64,000 nucleotides of DNA from Moniliella sp. 'wahieum' (taxonomy: Eukaryota; Basidiomycota; Moniliellomycetes; Moniliellales; Moniliellaceae). The position numbers and the translations under genes are program-made. Shown here in pieces: positions 1-11,547 of the stretch. Within the stretch, counting starts at the first letter, position 1. Each line of letters opens with the position of its first letter. A model generated the notes under the pieces. The model searched no databases. It worked only from the letters and a program-made list of their open reading frames with translations, and was not told the DNA's origin. Location of the stretch: contig RSEE01000022.1 in the NCBI GenBank assembly GCA_003971905.1, forward strand, positions 708,226 to 772,225, in the 5' to 3' direction.

Positions 1-214
1 ATCGAGGGGTACGCTTCCACCACCAGCACTTCCCTCTCCCTCTCAGCTTCCACTTCTCGCCACCACCTCACCATTTTCCCTTCCATTCGTTTCATCCACG
101 CTCCCAGTCTACCTCTTCATCCCGCTTCATCTCTGTCTTCGATATACCCTCTGCATCCCCCCTCCCAGTCGTCCGTGCGCCCGCTACACCACGGCATTTC
201 ATCCATTTGCCTTC

Positions 215-1072
215 ATGACCGTCGCTCTACCTCATCCGGTTATGCCCTCTCGTCCCTCTGCAATGGCCAATTCTCCCCTCATCACCCGTGTTCTCGTGCT
301 GCGCGACTTTCACGTCGAGCTCAAAACTCACGACATCGTCGCTATCTTCCATCCCTGGGAAGATGACCATGGCGGCTTCAAGATCAAATGGTTCGACGAT
401 TCCTGCGTCTACGTTATCTTTGCTGACCCTGCAACCAGTACGTTTGCTTAACCCTCCCCTCCCTCCCTTCCCCTTCCCTCCCTTCCCTCCCCTCCTCCCC
501 TCTTCCTCACCACCCCCATCCCATATTCATACTGCATAATGCTCACGCTGTCCTCACGCGGTACTAGCCAAGCGGGATATCTTACCCGTCTCCTCCACCC
601 GCACCCAGGATTCAAGAATGCTCCCGGAAAGAAGGCCCTGATACGGCCTTATTATGGTGCCAATCTGGACGCCATCCTCGCAGCGGTCCAAAACCGATCG
701 CCGAGCCGGATGCGGGGCGTGCATGTTCGCAAGAGCAGCTCGGCCAACTCCTTGACATCTATCCCTGAACACCCTGAGCTTGTTGCACCGGGGCTTCTAC
801 CGAAAGGTTTGCACAACCACATTGTCTCTCCGAGCGTCGTTGCGTCGACAAGGTCGCCTGTGTTGCCCAACTCCGTCGCTCCGACATCCCAAGGTGGCCG
901 GATGACAGGCCTGCCCGCCAAACCTTCCCATTCTACCATACCGGCGGGCACTCCGGTTCCCAGCAACAACTCTCACCGATCCAGGCACAGTGTCGCCTCG
1001 GCTGCAAGTCGCAATGTGCCCCTGTCCCGCTGGGCACAGACGCGCAGGACTCGGACAAGAAGACGATGGTGA
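215..1072 (+). CDS. R3HCC1-like protein (C-terminal RRM-like segment), frameshifted
   Basis: Role unknown; the animal relatives (R3H and coiled-coil domain-containing protein 1 family) are poorly characterised RNA-binding-type proteins. The recognisable block comes early: ITRVLVLRDFHVELKTHD followed by FKIKWFDDSCVYVIFADP, matching the family pattern of a short strand, 'F..E.KT.D', then 'KWVDDTHALGVF'. No R3H domain is visible, so this is either a short form or lacks an upstream exon. The first exon ends at 437; an intron (GTACGT donor) runs 438-567; exon 2 resumes as TKRGYLTRLLHPHPGFK only if one G is added to the GGG at about 575. The rest is a basic, Ser-rich tail. Start 215 gives the longest reading; ATG 263 has a better context (G at -3, G at +4) and may be the real start. 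Confidence 0.6.
438..567 (+). other. spliceosomal intron in the R3HCC1-like gene
   Basis: GTACGT donor and a pyrimidine-rich body ending in TAG. Removing it joins ATT-type codons to the KRGYL exon with the codon split after its first base. Confidence 0.6.
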
Positions 1073-1528
1073 CTAGCCCGCCTGCGTTGTCGGCGTCTTG
1101 ATGGCTGTCGTTGATTGTTGGCCATTGTTCTACCCATTTTGTACACACTCCCCACCCACTCTAGGCCCATTGCGATTGCGGTAGTAGCAGTAGATAGGAA
1201 CATCTGGGAAAGCCACGTTCCCCCCAGCTAGCATGGCAGATGGGGCATACGAGGGCTGCTTGGCTTGTCCATCTCCTCAGGCTTGACTTGGGTTTGATGG
1301 CCGAGCATCGTATGTTTTGTGCGCAGCTAATAAAAGCTAGGCCGGTGTCACACGCCAGACAGCGGAATGGGCGGAACGGGGCCGAGAAGAACACGCTGGA
1401 TTTTTCAAAGTGCCCGTCAGAACAACTTTTCTTTTTTTTCCTTCACCCAGCCTCCTTGGACTCGTCTTCCTGCTACTCCTTTTTGTGCACCTCCTTCTCC
1501 TCCTCTTCGTCCCCTTCTTTTCGTAAGC

Positions 1529-3402
1529 ATGGCCGACTCTGAGATGCACAACCAGGCGTTTGCTGCCGCGCGCCAGGCGACCTGCCTGCTCTTCATGCTG
1601 CGCTCGCCGCGTCCAACGCTCCTGCGCTCACCACCACCGACCAGGGCCAGACGCTGCTTCAGGCTGCCTCCAGCGCCGGCCAGGCCGACATCGTGCGCGA
1701 TCTCTTGGCTCGTGGTATGTTGCCAACGTCTTGTTTCGGCTGCCGCCCCCGTCTCTCTTCCACTGACACAGCCCATTTCGTCAGGTGCCGATCCGGCGCA
1801 GGTTGACCTCGAGCAGGTCCGTGCTCACCCGGCTGTTGCGGCTGTGCTCACCCACTTTTCCGCCGAGCCTGAGAACCCGCCCCCACCTGCTCTTCCCGTT
1901 CCCCTGCACCTCATATGGTGGTTCCTGGGCCTGGATACTTCTACCCCCCTCCTCCGGGCCAAGTTCCGCCCGAGTTCCCGCCCGCGTTTGTTGGGCCGGA
2001 CGGCATGATGTTGCCTCCTCCGCCGATGATGCCGCATGCCATGCGGCCTCCACCTGCTGGTGCGCCGCCGGAATGGGTTCGCTTCCTCCTCCGAGGTGGC
2101 ACGGACTATCCCCTGCCGCTTCTTCCCGCAATGCCGGTATGGCGATCAGTGCTATTCTTCCACCGCCCACCATGGCCAACGTCCCACCGCCCGAGGGAGA
2201 AGAAGGTGTGCCAATGTTCTACCCGCTCCCGGCTTTGCGTATCCCTTCCCGCCCGCTCCGGGCCAGATGTACATGCCACCTGTGATGGGGTACGGGGCAC
2301 CGCCGCCGCCGCCGCCACCCCACGCACCGGGCCCGCAAGTGGCTGTGCCCGCTGCCCACCCAGGCTGCGCCCGTCATGCACTCTGTGCCGTTCCTCCTCG
2401 CCCCTCCGACAGGGGAGAGTGCTGCCGTACCAGAGCCTTTGGCCCCTGGCACCCTGCCTCAGGCACTGACGCAGCCCCGGCTGTGCCACAAGCCGCCGCT
2501 GCGGCCCCGACAGCGGTCAAGCGGATGCAGCGCCGTTTGAGCCTTCGCTGCCGCGAATGGGTGCGCCGATGCACCTGCCTCTCGAGGGCCGTCCCTACCG
2601 GAAACTTCGTGGCACGGGCCGTCCTACGAAGCGCTCCGGACCCATGCCTCCCTGCCGCTACTTCCCTCATGGCATCTGCAACAAGGGCGACGATTGCGCC
2701 TTCCCTCACATCCTGCCCGATGGAACGGATGTATCGGGCCGCTCGGGTGCTGGTCCGCACGGCGGCCCACCCAGCGCATCCGCGCAGGAAGGGCGATCGG
2801 CGTCTGACGCGCCCAAGACGGACGACGAACCCCGTTCGACTCGCCCGGCCTCCGGCACCGTACTCGCAAGCCCGCGAAATTGGCTCCTCAACCTTCCCTC
2901 TCTTCCGCTGACTTCCCTGCCCTCGCCGGTGCATGAACCCCTGCCACCCCGCCCGCGGAAGAGAGACGAAGGAGCCCAAGAAGAATTTCTCTGACATTGT
3001 CTCTGCTTCTGCCGAAAAGGCCGAGGCTGAGAAGCCCGAGCCCAAGGAGCCCAAGGAATCTCAGGAGCCAAGAAGCCCCAGCTTGATGCCAAGACGGAGA
3101 CTAAATCTGAAACCAAGACCCCGAAGGAGTCTCAGCCCGAGCAGACAAACAAGACGGGCCTCCCGCTCGGCGCCAGTGAGTCCCAGACACCGACCACTGC
3201 CCAACCCTCGAAACGGGAGCAGCAGCAGTCTCAGCCTGCCTCTGCTGATACGCCTGCCCCGACGACCAAGGTGGAGACCGAGGATGAGTTCACCTTGGTC
3301 AAGGCGCGTAACACCAAGCGGGGATCCTATGGCTCGTGGGGACGTTCCCGCCCCGGCCGCACGTTCCAGAAAAACGGCAAACCGGCTGCAATGGCTGCTT
3401 GA
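1529..3402 (+). CDS. Ankyrin-type and twin CCCH zinc-finger protein, several frameshifts
   Basis: Probably an mRNA-binding regulator. ATG 1529 has A at -3 and G at +4. Exon 1 encodes an ankyrin-like helix pair (DQGQTLLQAASSAGQADIV, then LLARGADPAQVD across the intron 1715-1784). A Pro/Met-rich linker follows. A first CCCH finger lies near 2115-2165: CRFFPQCRYGDQC then a His reached after one frame correction (C-x5-C-x5-C-x3-H). A second finger lies at about 2650-2710: CRYFPHGICNKGDDCAFPH (C-x7-C-x5-C-x3-H). The tail is Glu/Lys/Pro-rich and ends TFQKNGKPAAMAA. Frame losses are evident at CAG(G)GCGACC near 1577, at a C run near 1908, and later. Plant ankyrin-TZF proteins carry the same two spacings in the opposite order. 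The function is inferred from domains only. Confidence 0.8.
1715..1784 (+). other. 70-nt intron in the ankyrin/CCCH gene
   Basis: GTATGT donor and CAG acceptor. Splicing restores the ankyrin-like LLARGADPAQVD sequence with a Gly codon split across the junction. Confidence 0.85.
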
Positions 3403-4140
3403 ACGGTGTCACCCCATCAGCCCTACCCATTCCACGACCCTTTCCTCAGCTTTGGCCCTTTGCTCTTTGGGACAGCTTTTGGGTTTTAGCTCTTGACTCT
3501 TTGAGGTATGCCGTTTGGATCTTGATTCAAGGCTCGTGGTTTACTCCCTTCCCCGCCTTTTCGGCCCTTCAGCGGTGTGTGTTGAGAGGCGCGAAACCTT
3601 GGGTTTCTTCTATGCCTGCACCCCTCTTGCCATGAGCTGGAGGTGGCCTCTATGGTTTCCCCGTTGCCTGCGCAGGTCTTGCGAACCTCGTATCTGCCCC
3701 CTCTCCCCCCACCTCCACCATCTTATCTCGAGCTGGCTCAGCGACGCGAGTGGGACTGGCTCGCTCTATGCTTTGCTCATTTCGTTTGCCCACTCTCCCC
3801 CCGCCTCTCCCTCGCGTCTATGTCTTTGTGCAATGTAATCTTGCCTCCTCCCCGTTCCCTATGCCGCTATCCCTTTCCCCTCCCCTTACCCCCCCCCCCC
3901 CCCCCCCGCCCCCCTTTTCCTTTTCCCTTTGCCTTTTCCCCTTGCCCTTTCCCGTACCCCTCCTGCCCCCATCCAGCATCGCCCCATTTATCTGCTCCCC
4001 ACCCTGCATGTGGGCTGCCTAAAATGATGCTCATCTGCAGTGCGCATTTCCTCATCAAAATTGCCCATCATCTTATGATGGCCGGTAGAATATATCTTTG
4101 CTTCAGGATTCGCGATTAAGCTTTAAGGTATACCCACGTC
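3403..4140. other. Noncoding, pyrimidine-rich 3' flank with a poly-C run
   Basis: No supported gene. It holds C/T-rich low-complexity sequence and a run of about 19 C (3889-3907), then one G and more C. Confidence 0.7.
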
Positions 4141-4680
4141 CGCAACGAACCTGCTGGAGGAAGAGGGATGGGTCAAGACGCGGGCGGAACGCGCGCTGCG
4201 CACCGACTACCGCGTGATGGGGCCTGGAGCAATCGGAGGATCAGGAATGGAGGTGGACCACACATGCTGTTGCGCGACACGGGATCACAAGAGGCGCAGA
4301 GCGCGTACCGGAGAGTGGTGCATGAGAGCACCGCGACGCCTTTGGAACGCCGCCGGGAGAAGGAGCTGCATCGGCTGCTGGAACAAGCAGAATGCGACAA
4401 GAACGCCAAATGTCAGAGACACACTCAAGAGCAGTTTTCCCCCTTGGTTTTGACGACACGAGGATACTACGGCACCAAGACAGCGGGCAAGATGTTTGCG
4501 CATTGGAAGGAGTTGGCTACTCTCAATGGAAATGGTTCCTCGCTCGGATGTCTACCACGTTCATCCGTGTCCACACGCGCTACCTTGGGTACGGACCGGA
4601 TGGCGATAGCGCCAGAGGGTCCTGATATCCTGGCGATCCCCCCCTGGTTCCTTAACATTGGTGGTGCTACCAAGTAACTC
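4141..4680 (+). pseudogene. Reverse-transcriptase C-terminal remnant (retroelement)
   Basis: A decayed or frameshifted piece of a polyprotein. The pattern ERRREKELHRLLEQAE.. EQFSPLVLTTRGYYGTK.. then, one frame over, YSQWKWFLARMSTTFI matches the C-terminal region downstream of the polymerase core in a group of retroelement reverse transcriptases. There the order is 'EKE K Y', a 'FTPFVVSTDGLLG'-like block, then a 'W..... V..RMSIAIVRATH'-like block. No catalytic YxDD box is present, so only the 3' end of the element survives here. The reading continues to about 4677. It lies at the edge of the repeat-rich block. The assignment to retroelements is fairly safe; the exact class is not. Confidence 0.6.
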
Positions 4681-4740
4681 ACGCAAAATGAATGGTTCGG
4701 TTTATAGGCGTAGCGTTTCCCTGTCCCAGCCTTAAGCTCT

Positions 4741-5440
4741 GTCAATGGTATGGATGAAGAATAGAGGCGGCTGCAGGTGTGGCAAGGCTGCACATGTACC
4801 AGCTTGGGCGGTAGTAAAACGCGCCTGAACCCTTCTCGGGGTTCAGGGACGGGAAGTGGCACAGCGGAGGACAAACAGTGCCCGAGTTGGAGCTGTAGGC
4901 TGAAACTGGAGTTTGCTTATGGGGATCCACGCGGAGGGACTAAACTTGGTTTCGGCCTGGCATGAGGAGGGCAAAGCGATTTGGTTGGCTGAGAAGCTGA
5001 GAGCGGGATACGGGAGCTGGAGGGCGAGGTCGAAGAGAGGGGGGAGCAACTAAGATGAAGAGAAGCTGTACCTGTACTGGGCTGATCACACAATTGGCGA
5101 GGACCGGAGAGGAAGACCCCAAAATGGACCGTGGGGGAACCCTACCAACCATGACTTTTACAGACAGGGACTAAAATGGAAGCAAAGCAATAGACGAAGA
5201 ACGGGAGGCAGGGAAGAAGAGGGTGAGAAGGTTGCCAGGAGGACAGCCTAGAAAGAGTGAAAGTAAACAGGCACGCGAGGCGACTATAATTTGGCAACTA
5301 TACTGACACAGTTCGTCAGATGATACCATTGTGGCCACCAACGGTTCTGCTTGGGCAACACAGGGCACCTATATTGTCACGCCGATCCGTAGAACTGGCG
5401 GTCGTGTTGGTGTTTGCGCTGACCACCGCGAGCTCGGATC
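4741..5440 (+). repeat. Dispersed repeat family, copy 1
   Basis: It opens with GCTGCAGGTGTGGCAAGGCT, then GGGACGGGAAG, a TGGACCGTGG-type block, and GACAGGGACTAAAA followed by AAAGAACGGG-like sequence. The same order recurs at 5632-6430 and 10030-10740. No coding potential is seen. Confidence 0.75.
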
Positions 5441-5631
5441 AGGTCCGATCTGACCCATGACCAACCTGGGAACTGGGTTAGAAAGGTGATGTCACGGGCC
5501 GGGCCCCGCCAGGGGACACGCCCGGGGTTTGGGGGTTCGATCCCTTAGGCGACGGTAGGTCGACTCACGGCAGTTTCGGGCTTGGGCTGGTTGGTGAATC
5601 CGAGCGGAGCTAGGGACGAGGTGAGGTCTTT

Positions 5632-6430
5632 GGTGAGGCAGCTGCAGGTGTGGCAAGGCTGCGTCTGCACCGGCTTGGGCCGTAGTAACATGACTGAAGC
5701 TTCCGGGACTTAGGGACGGGAAGAAGCAGAGGTGGACAAACATTGCCTCAACTGACACTGGATAGAGGCTAGAAATCGACGCGGCCGAATGAGGGCTGGC
5801 GCGACGGTGGACTGACGGATTGCTGGAGGACGAGAGGTTGGAGGAGGAGTCGCGACCTAACAAGGAGGAGACTGTCTGTACTGGATCAATTGGCTAGAAA
5901 ACGGGCAGGAGTCGGACAGGATAGACGGGAAAGGACGAGGGGGATGACGAGAGGATGGCGAGAGGATGACGAAAGAATGACGATAATGGCAGGTGGGGAA
6001 AAGGATCCCCATGAACCACAGGTGTACAGGCAAGATCAAAAGGGAGACGGATGCAAGAGGGCGTGCAGAAAGGAAGACACGTCAAAAGCGGGGTTGATCC
6101 CCGCAGGCGCGACCGAGAAAGGAAAAGGAAACGGCAACGGGGCGACAGACGTCGCAACGGCACTGGAAGCTCGGCGGCCTTTTATTTAGGCCACCCCACT
6201 TAGTTGGACTTGGGCGGGGAGCGACTGTTGTTGCGCGGATGCACGCGGCCCTTCGGACCACGGTATCTAATTTAACCAACCATCATCACACATGGTTGTT
6301 GGCCTGGGGAACATGCTCTACTGGACATGTGCGGAGCAGGCGGGCCTTAGCTTGGATCGGACGGCATCTCGGGTTCTCAGCAGCCCGTGACCAAGCCAGG
6401 GTGACTCTGATGCCCCCGCCATTCGTCTAA
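5632..6430 (+). repeat. Dispersed repeat family, copy 2
   Basis: The same GCTGCAGGTGTGGCAAGGCT opening lies at about 5640, with GGGACGGGAAG near 5712, GGATCAATTGGC near 5881 and a GCGACAGACGTCGCAACG motif near 6141. It then extends into AATTTAACCAACCATCATCA and GCGGAGCAGGCGGGCCTTAG, which match 18.1-18.3 kb. Confidence 0.75.
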
Positions 6431-9400
6431 AGCATGAGAGCAAAGAAAATCATACCCAAAATCCTTTCCTTGAAGTTTCTGCCTGCGCTCGAATATCCTC
6501 TTGACAATCATAGTGGCACTGGACCCACTCATTGTTATGACCATTGAGGGAAAAAATGTCTTCCTGCTAAGTGCTCTGTGGCACTTGTCGTTCATTTGTC
6601 GTCATTCAGTAAACCGATGGCACTCCTTCTCCCAGAATTCCACAAACTTGTAGCTATCCATTTGTTTATCACCTCTGGAATGCAGTCCTGACTTCCTTCG
6701 TCACCGAGTCCTAAATGTGGTCTACCTCCTTGCTCTCACCATCTGCCATTGCTCCTATGGTCCAAAACCTACTACTACTGACCGATGCTGGGCGAGCCTG
6801 TGAACGCGTATCGATATACCCTCATTAATCCCCCAGACCCGCGCGGCATACGCTGGGTACGTTGGCCGGCGATCAGGAGAGCCGGGTTCTCTTTCAAGGC
6901 CCTCAAAGGTGAGCATTTGCAATGGTTGGCGGGCCAACAGAGAGCCTCCTAATTTGTTTCCGTTTCCTAATAGCCTTAGTCTGAACAACAGCAACCGCTG
7001 TGCAGTGACATTTTCAGTGCCATCACTGTCTCTTTTTCCGATCATAAGTACGTCGCTACCCCGTTGTCGCCCAGCAGGTCATCTGACTTTTTTCACTCAT
7101 CGCCCCGCAAGCTATCTAATGGGTTGGACGAGTGGATGAGAGAATTTCTAGGGCATTGCGGACACGCATCTTCCGTAAGATAACCCTGAAATTTGTACCG
7201 CCTGGCGTGCGACCCGTGCACAACTCACCCACATCTCCGTCAATCGTAGTAACCTGGGAAAATAACAGACGAGGAGGATGCACGGGACAACGAAGGCACT
7301 GCAGTCAACCTCTTTGACACAGCGGGCACAGATGGCGAGGACGACGACCGCACAGACGACACTTGAGACTAAAGAGTGATTTGGCGCCTACACATTCCAA
7401 AGACCTCTCAATGGCAAGCCCCAAGTTCATTTGACCCATCGCAATGCAAAAAGTACCCTCGAAGACGATTGCACTGCATTCGATGGTGCTAGAATGAGTA
7501 GTAGTATAAAATGTAATACCAATAGTAACCCAGGGAGAGCGAGCATAGGAGGATCAGATTCGTCAGATACGTCGCCCAGGGGCACATCATAACGTTTCTG
7601 ACGTTCAAGGGGGTGACGTCGGCGACATAACTGACCTGCAGGGGATGACATCGAGGACATCTCTGACGTTCAGGGTGGTGACATAGACGACGTCACTGAC
7701 CTGCAGCGGCTCACAGAATTGCCTCACCCACGGCAAATTACTCCTCTGACATTTTGAAGGTATTTTATATGAAAAACATAAATGATGTCTTTGGTGATCC
7801 GCTGTGTTTATCATGGAGTGGGGAAAATGTACGCCCATGGATAAGCCGTACACTAGTTTACTATACATCCCCCGGTTGGTATGGCGGGAACTTTGGCATG
7901 ATTGAAGAGGATGTATATGCCTTGCGAAGAGGAGCATGATTGCTCGGACGAAGGCGGGCCGGGGAACTTGATTTAGTGTAACGCTCTGTTCGCTTCCGCT
8001 TTTCTCTCTCAGCTCTAGAATGTTATCAGCCGCTAAGGTTTTTGGCGTTGCTTGCTAAAGCGAAACTGTGGAGCTTTCAGTCAAAAAGTCTTCAGTTCCA
8101 GCGGGAAAAGGCGAACAGGCCAGGGGCGTTTGTCATCGCAGGAGGGATACGTATGGAAAGCAATTATACCCGGCGAGTATGGGACCATAACAATACTTCC
8201 CGAGGTCATTGGAGTGTGCGCCTTTGGGATTGCAAGAAACAATATTACTAACAACCGGGCGGTTCAGCGCGGATTCGATCGGGCGGGAAATATTTTCTCT
8301 TCTTGGATGATGTGCCGTTTATCTTTTCGCCTGCCAGTTCGATTCACTCGGCTGAGGCTCACGGAGCCATATCTCTGCTTACCTTCCCTATTGACGTTGG
8401 CTTAGCCGATCGCTGCCAATCCCCCGGATACGTCACGCGCACTGCCAGTGCGGCCAATTTCTTGATCCCGACGATAGCTCAACTTTGCAATGAGGGTATC
8501 ATTGTTTCTCCTCTAACCTTGCATGAAGGGACCAAAAGGGAGCCCGCCCTACGCTCCGCGGTTACGCTGGTTGCATGCGCCCAGTGGTACTTCTGCAGCG
8601 ATGATCTGGTTCTTCTTCTTCTTCTGCTGAAGAGGGAGTATTACCCTTAGGATGTATGCAACGCAAGTTTCACTCAGCTGCACTATTCTGATTGGATGGC
8701 CACTAGGCCAGAAGGATATGCTCCGGTGCGAAGAGAACGTGCTCGCAAACAGTCGCCGCTTGTTGGGTTCTGCAGAGACTTGTTTGGAAAGACAAACGCT
8801 CCAATGTAGTGTTCGTACACAGCAATTCACACAACTGAATGTCGACATGGCATATGAGGTTACTTAATAGAAGCTCAAATATTGCGACAAGCTAGTACCT
8901 GTGCAACAGAATAGCGTCAGTTTCAGCAGAGCACACCCTTGCCGCAGGCTCTGCATACAACGGCATGTATGTACAAGCATATACAATTGCCTCGCGTCTT
9001 TACTTGACGAGGCCGTTATGCATAGGTTAATTGGGCTTTGCAACAAATTAACCCGTAAGCCTGGTTAAGTTACTCGCGAAACACACCATCATCCTAACTG
9101 CTCACTTGCTCGTTTCGAACCCTCTATCATACACTCAGTTGCCCTTCCCTTCATTGCCTTGCGCATCTCATACTTCTAGTTCTACGTTTGCAGCCATCAA
9201 GTGATTTTGATGTTTTTAAATCACGTAACGACCCCCGGGTCAACTGCTTGACTTGCATTCCATGCCCCATGGCTCCCATGTCGTAACGTGCTATTATGCC
9301 AGAATTGAAATATACCGTCCTGTCCCGTTTTGCTATTTAGCACCCGGAATGAGCTGCTTGGATTGGTTAAACAGGCTGAACCGGACAAATTGCCAAGTGT

Positions 9401-10029
9401 CAGGCCGAACTCCAGTTCTTTTTTCCCTTTGGTTATTACAACTTGAGGATGTCGTCCCAACAAGACAATAATATTTTTGTTTGGGCACTTAAAAAAAGTA
9501 ACCAACTCAATGGAGATTCTTCACCATTGATACTTTTCCGGTTTCCCACTTGGTACCTTCAGTTCAGAGATGGATGGCGGTCGTCAGAGGGTTCTGAACT
9601 GCCAACAATCCACCTATTTTCCTACCGGGGAGTGGCCGAGTCAAGCAGCATGGGTCAGTGTAGGCGCCGCGTCTGTTTTGGTCCCAGCCTTGCTCTGTAT
9701 ATGTGATGTGACTACACTATAAGGATGTGGAGGCAAGTGTTTGCTGTTTGCTACTCGCACTGATACTAACTCTCAGTGATATGAGCACGTTGAGTTCAAG
9801 GATTGTTTCTCTTGTGGCAGAATATTACATTATCAAAGCCTCTGTATCTTCTTCAGTCATTCACTGCGAAATGGTTCATTTCGTTGTATATACCGGTATT
9901 TGATTGTATTCAAGCAGCATCGAATGACTTGGGCCATCAGTTCTTTTTTTCTCTACCCTCTTTGTTCTTCTGCGCGACATCTATATTTGGAGCCCTTTCC
10001 ATCGTATTTGCTCCCGGCTATGTAAACCA
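6431..10029. other. Gene-poor stretch, no supportable gene
   Basis: Lower-GC sequence with only short open frames, none with recognisable domains. The one structured item is an imperfect two-unit tandem repeat at 7597-7710. It is probably old repeat sequence. Confidence 0.6.
7597..7710 (+). repeat. Imperfect tandem repeat, about 65-bp period
   Basis: TCTGACGTTCAAGGGGGTGA...CTGACCTGCAGGGG at 7597 is followed 65 bp later by TCTGACGTTCAGGGTGGTGA...CTGACCTGCAGCGG. A further partial unit lies just upstream. Confidence 0.7.
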
Positions 10030-10740
10030 TCGCTTGGGCGGCGGTAGCGTGTCTGAAGCTTTCTTGCTCAGGGACGGGAAGGAGCAGCGGAGGGCCTATG
10101 CTGTTGGACTGAGGGTGGATTGGGAATGGGGGCGGCGGGGCTGTACGCAGGATCGCACCCGGTTGAACTGGGCTGGACTTGGGCTGGAAGCTGAGAAACT
10201 GTGAGCTGAATGTTGCGCGGATGAATTGCGTGCTACACTGGTGGCATGAGGCCAGTGGTACTGCAGCAGTAGTGTTCTTATTTTATTCTTCTTCTTCTTC
10301 CTTCCTGCGAATGGAAGCATAGCTCTCTTGGGAGTTAGTATGCAGTGAATGTTATGACTTTGCCACCACCATCCCCGCAGTTAGCTGCACAATACTGACG
10401 ACGGGTGCTGGAGGAGCAACCATGAGGAGTTGCCTGTAGTGGGTTGATCAATTGGCATGGAGAACAGGGGGAGACGCCAATGGACCGTGGTGGAAAGCCA
10501 CGAACCATTGCTGACAGGGACTAAAAGGAAAACAAGGCAACAGAGAAAGAACGGGGAACAGGGGAAAATAGGCAGACAGCTGCCGCACGGGGGCAACCTA
10601 GAAAGGTAAGGTAAACAGGCGTGGGGCGACTAGTGTCGCAACGACAATGGAGACAGGAGGAACCATGAAACTGGGGTTCCCAATTCACTGCGACTATATT
10701 GTCGCTCGGATACGTAGACTGGTAATCACCCCAGTGGCGG
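10030..10740 (+). repeat. Dispersed repeat family, copy 3
   Basis: It shares CAGGGACGGGAAGGAGCAG, GACAGGGACTAAAAGGAAAA, AAAGAACGGGGAACAGGG and GCGACTAGTGTCGCAACG with copies 1 and 2, in the same order and orientation. The GCTGCAGGTGTGG opening is missing. Confidence 0.7.
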
Positions 10741-10973
10741 TCGAGCCAGCCGCGATGGAACTGAATTGAATCTGAGGGCGCGCACTATTATTGTGGAGGG
10801 ACGGCCCTCAGTTGAGATCGGATCAGTTAGAATCTGACTCAATGACCACAATCTAAGACGGGGTTAGGAAGGCGAAGGGCACACGTAGGCTCTGTCGGGC
10901 TTTTGCAAGCCCGTCTTCGCCCGTGACAATCGAGAATACGCCAGAGGCCATGCATCAGCCAGCCACAGGCTCT

Positions 10974-11547
10974 TCATGAGATTGGAGCACTCACTGTAGG
11001 ACATTGAAGGACGACCAGGTCAGGATGCTTGGAGACGACGATGTGGTCAATGTACCCTCCACGGTCTGTCCACTCTGGCGGGTGCAGAAATGGCACAATA
11101 GGCGTGTCCGTGGGAGAGCGCGTGGAGTCCGCGGGTAGATCGGGGGGGGGGGGGGGGGGGGCAGCTCGCCCAGTCCGCCACACCTCGGCAATGACCTCTT
11201 TGGTGTCGTACCGAATCCGTCAAGAATTGAATCAAATCTTTGACGTGAACCGGGCAGTGAATTTAGGTAGCGGCATCCGCGAAGGGGAGGCCTTTCGTTC
11301 GCATGAGGCACACCGCTGTGAAAGCAAACTCTATAGTGCCTCCTTGTTGGCCGCAACGTCGACGAATAAAAGCGCACGTGAGTTCTGAAGCAGAGCGTTC
11401 GTCAACTGCGTGGACCTGGTGCGCGAGTGCAGTCGTGGGCGTGCCCTCCGGGGCAAGCTGATGGGAAACAGCACCTGGGTGGATAACTTCGGGTACAGGG
11501 TGACCCTGCAGGGCGACCCTGTTGAGCGGGCGCAGCATTGGCGGCAT
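10974..11547 (-). other. Possible minus-strand gene fragment containing a 20-G tract
   Basis: Unrecognised. Three overlapping minus frames each look partly coding, for example KGLPFADAATYLNSLPG-like sequence, then EVWRTGRAAPPPPPPDLP, then WTDRGGYIDHIVVSKHPD up to the stop at 10974. The Pro run corresponds to the 20-G tract at 11142-11161, where a length error would change frame. It could be a real gene broken by indels, or chance. No function is assigned. Confidence 0.3.
11142..11161 (+). repeat. Poly-G tract (20 G)
   Basis: Uninterrupted run of 20 G in a TCG...GCAGC context. Confidence 0.95.
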
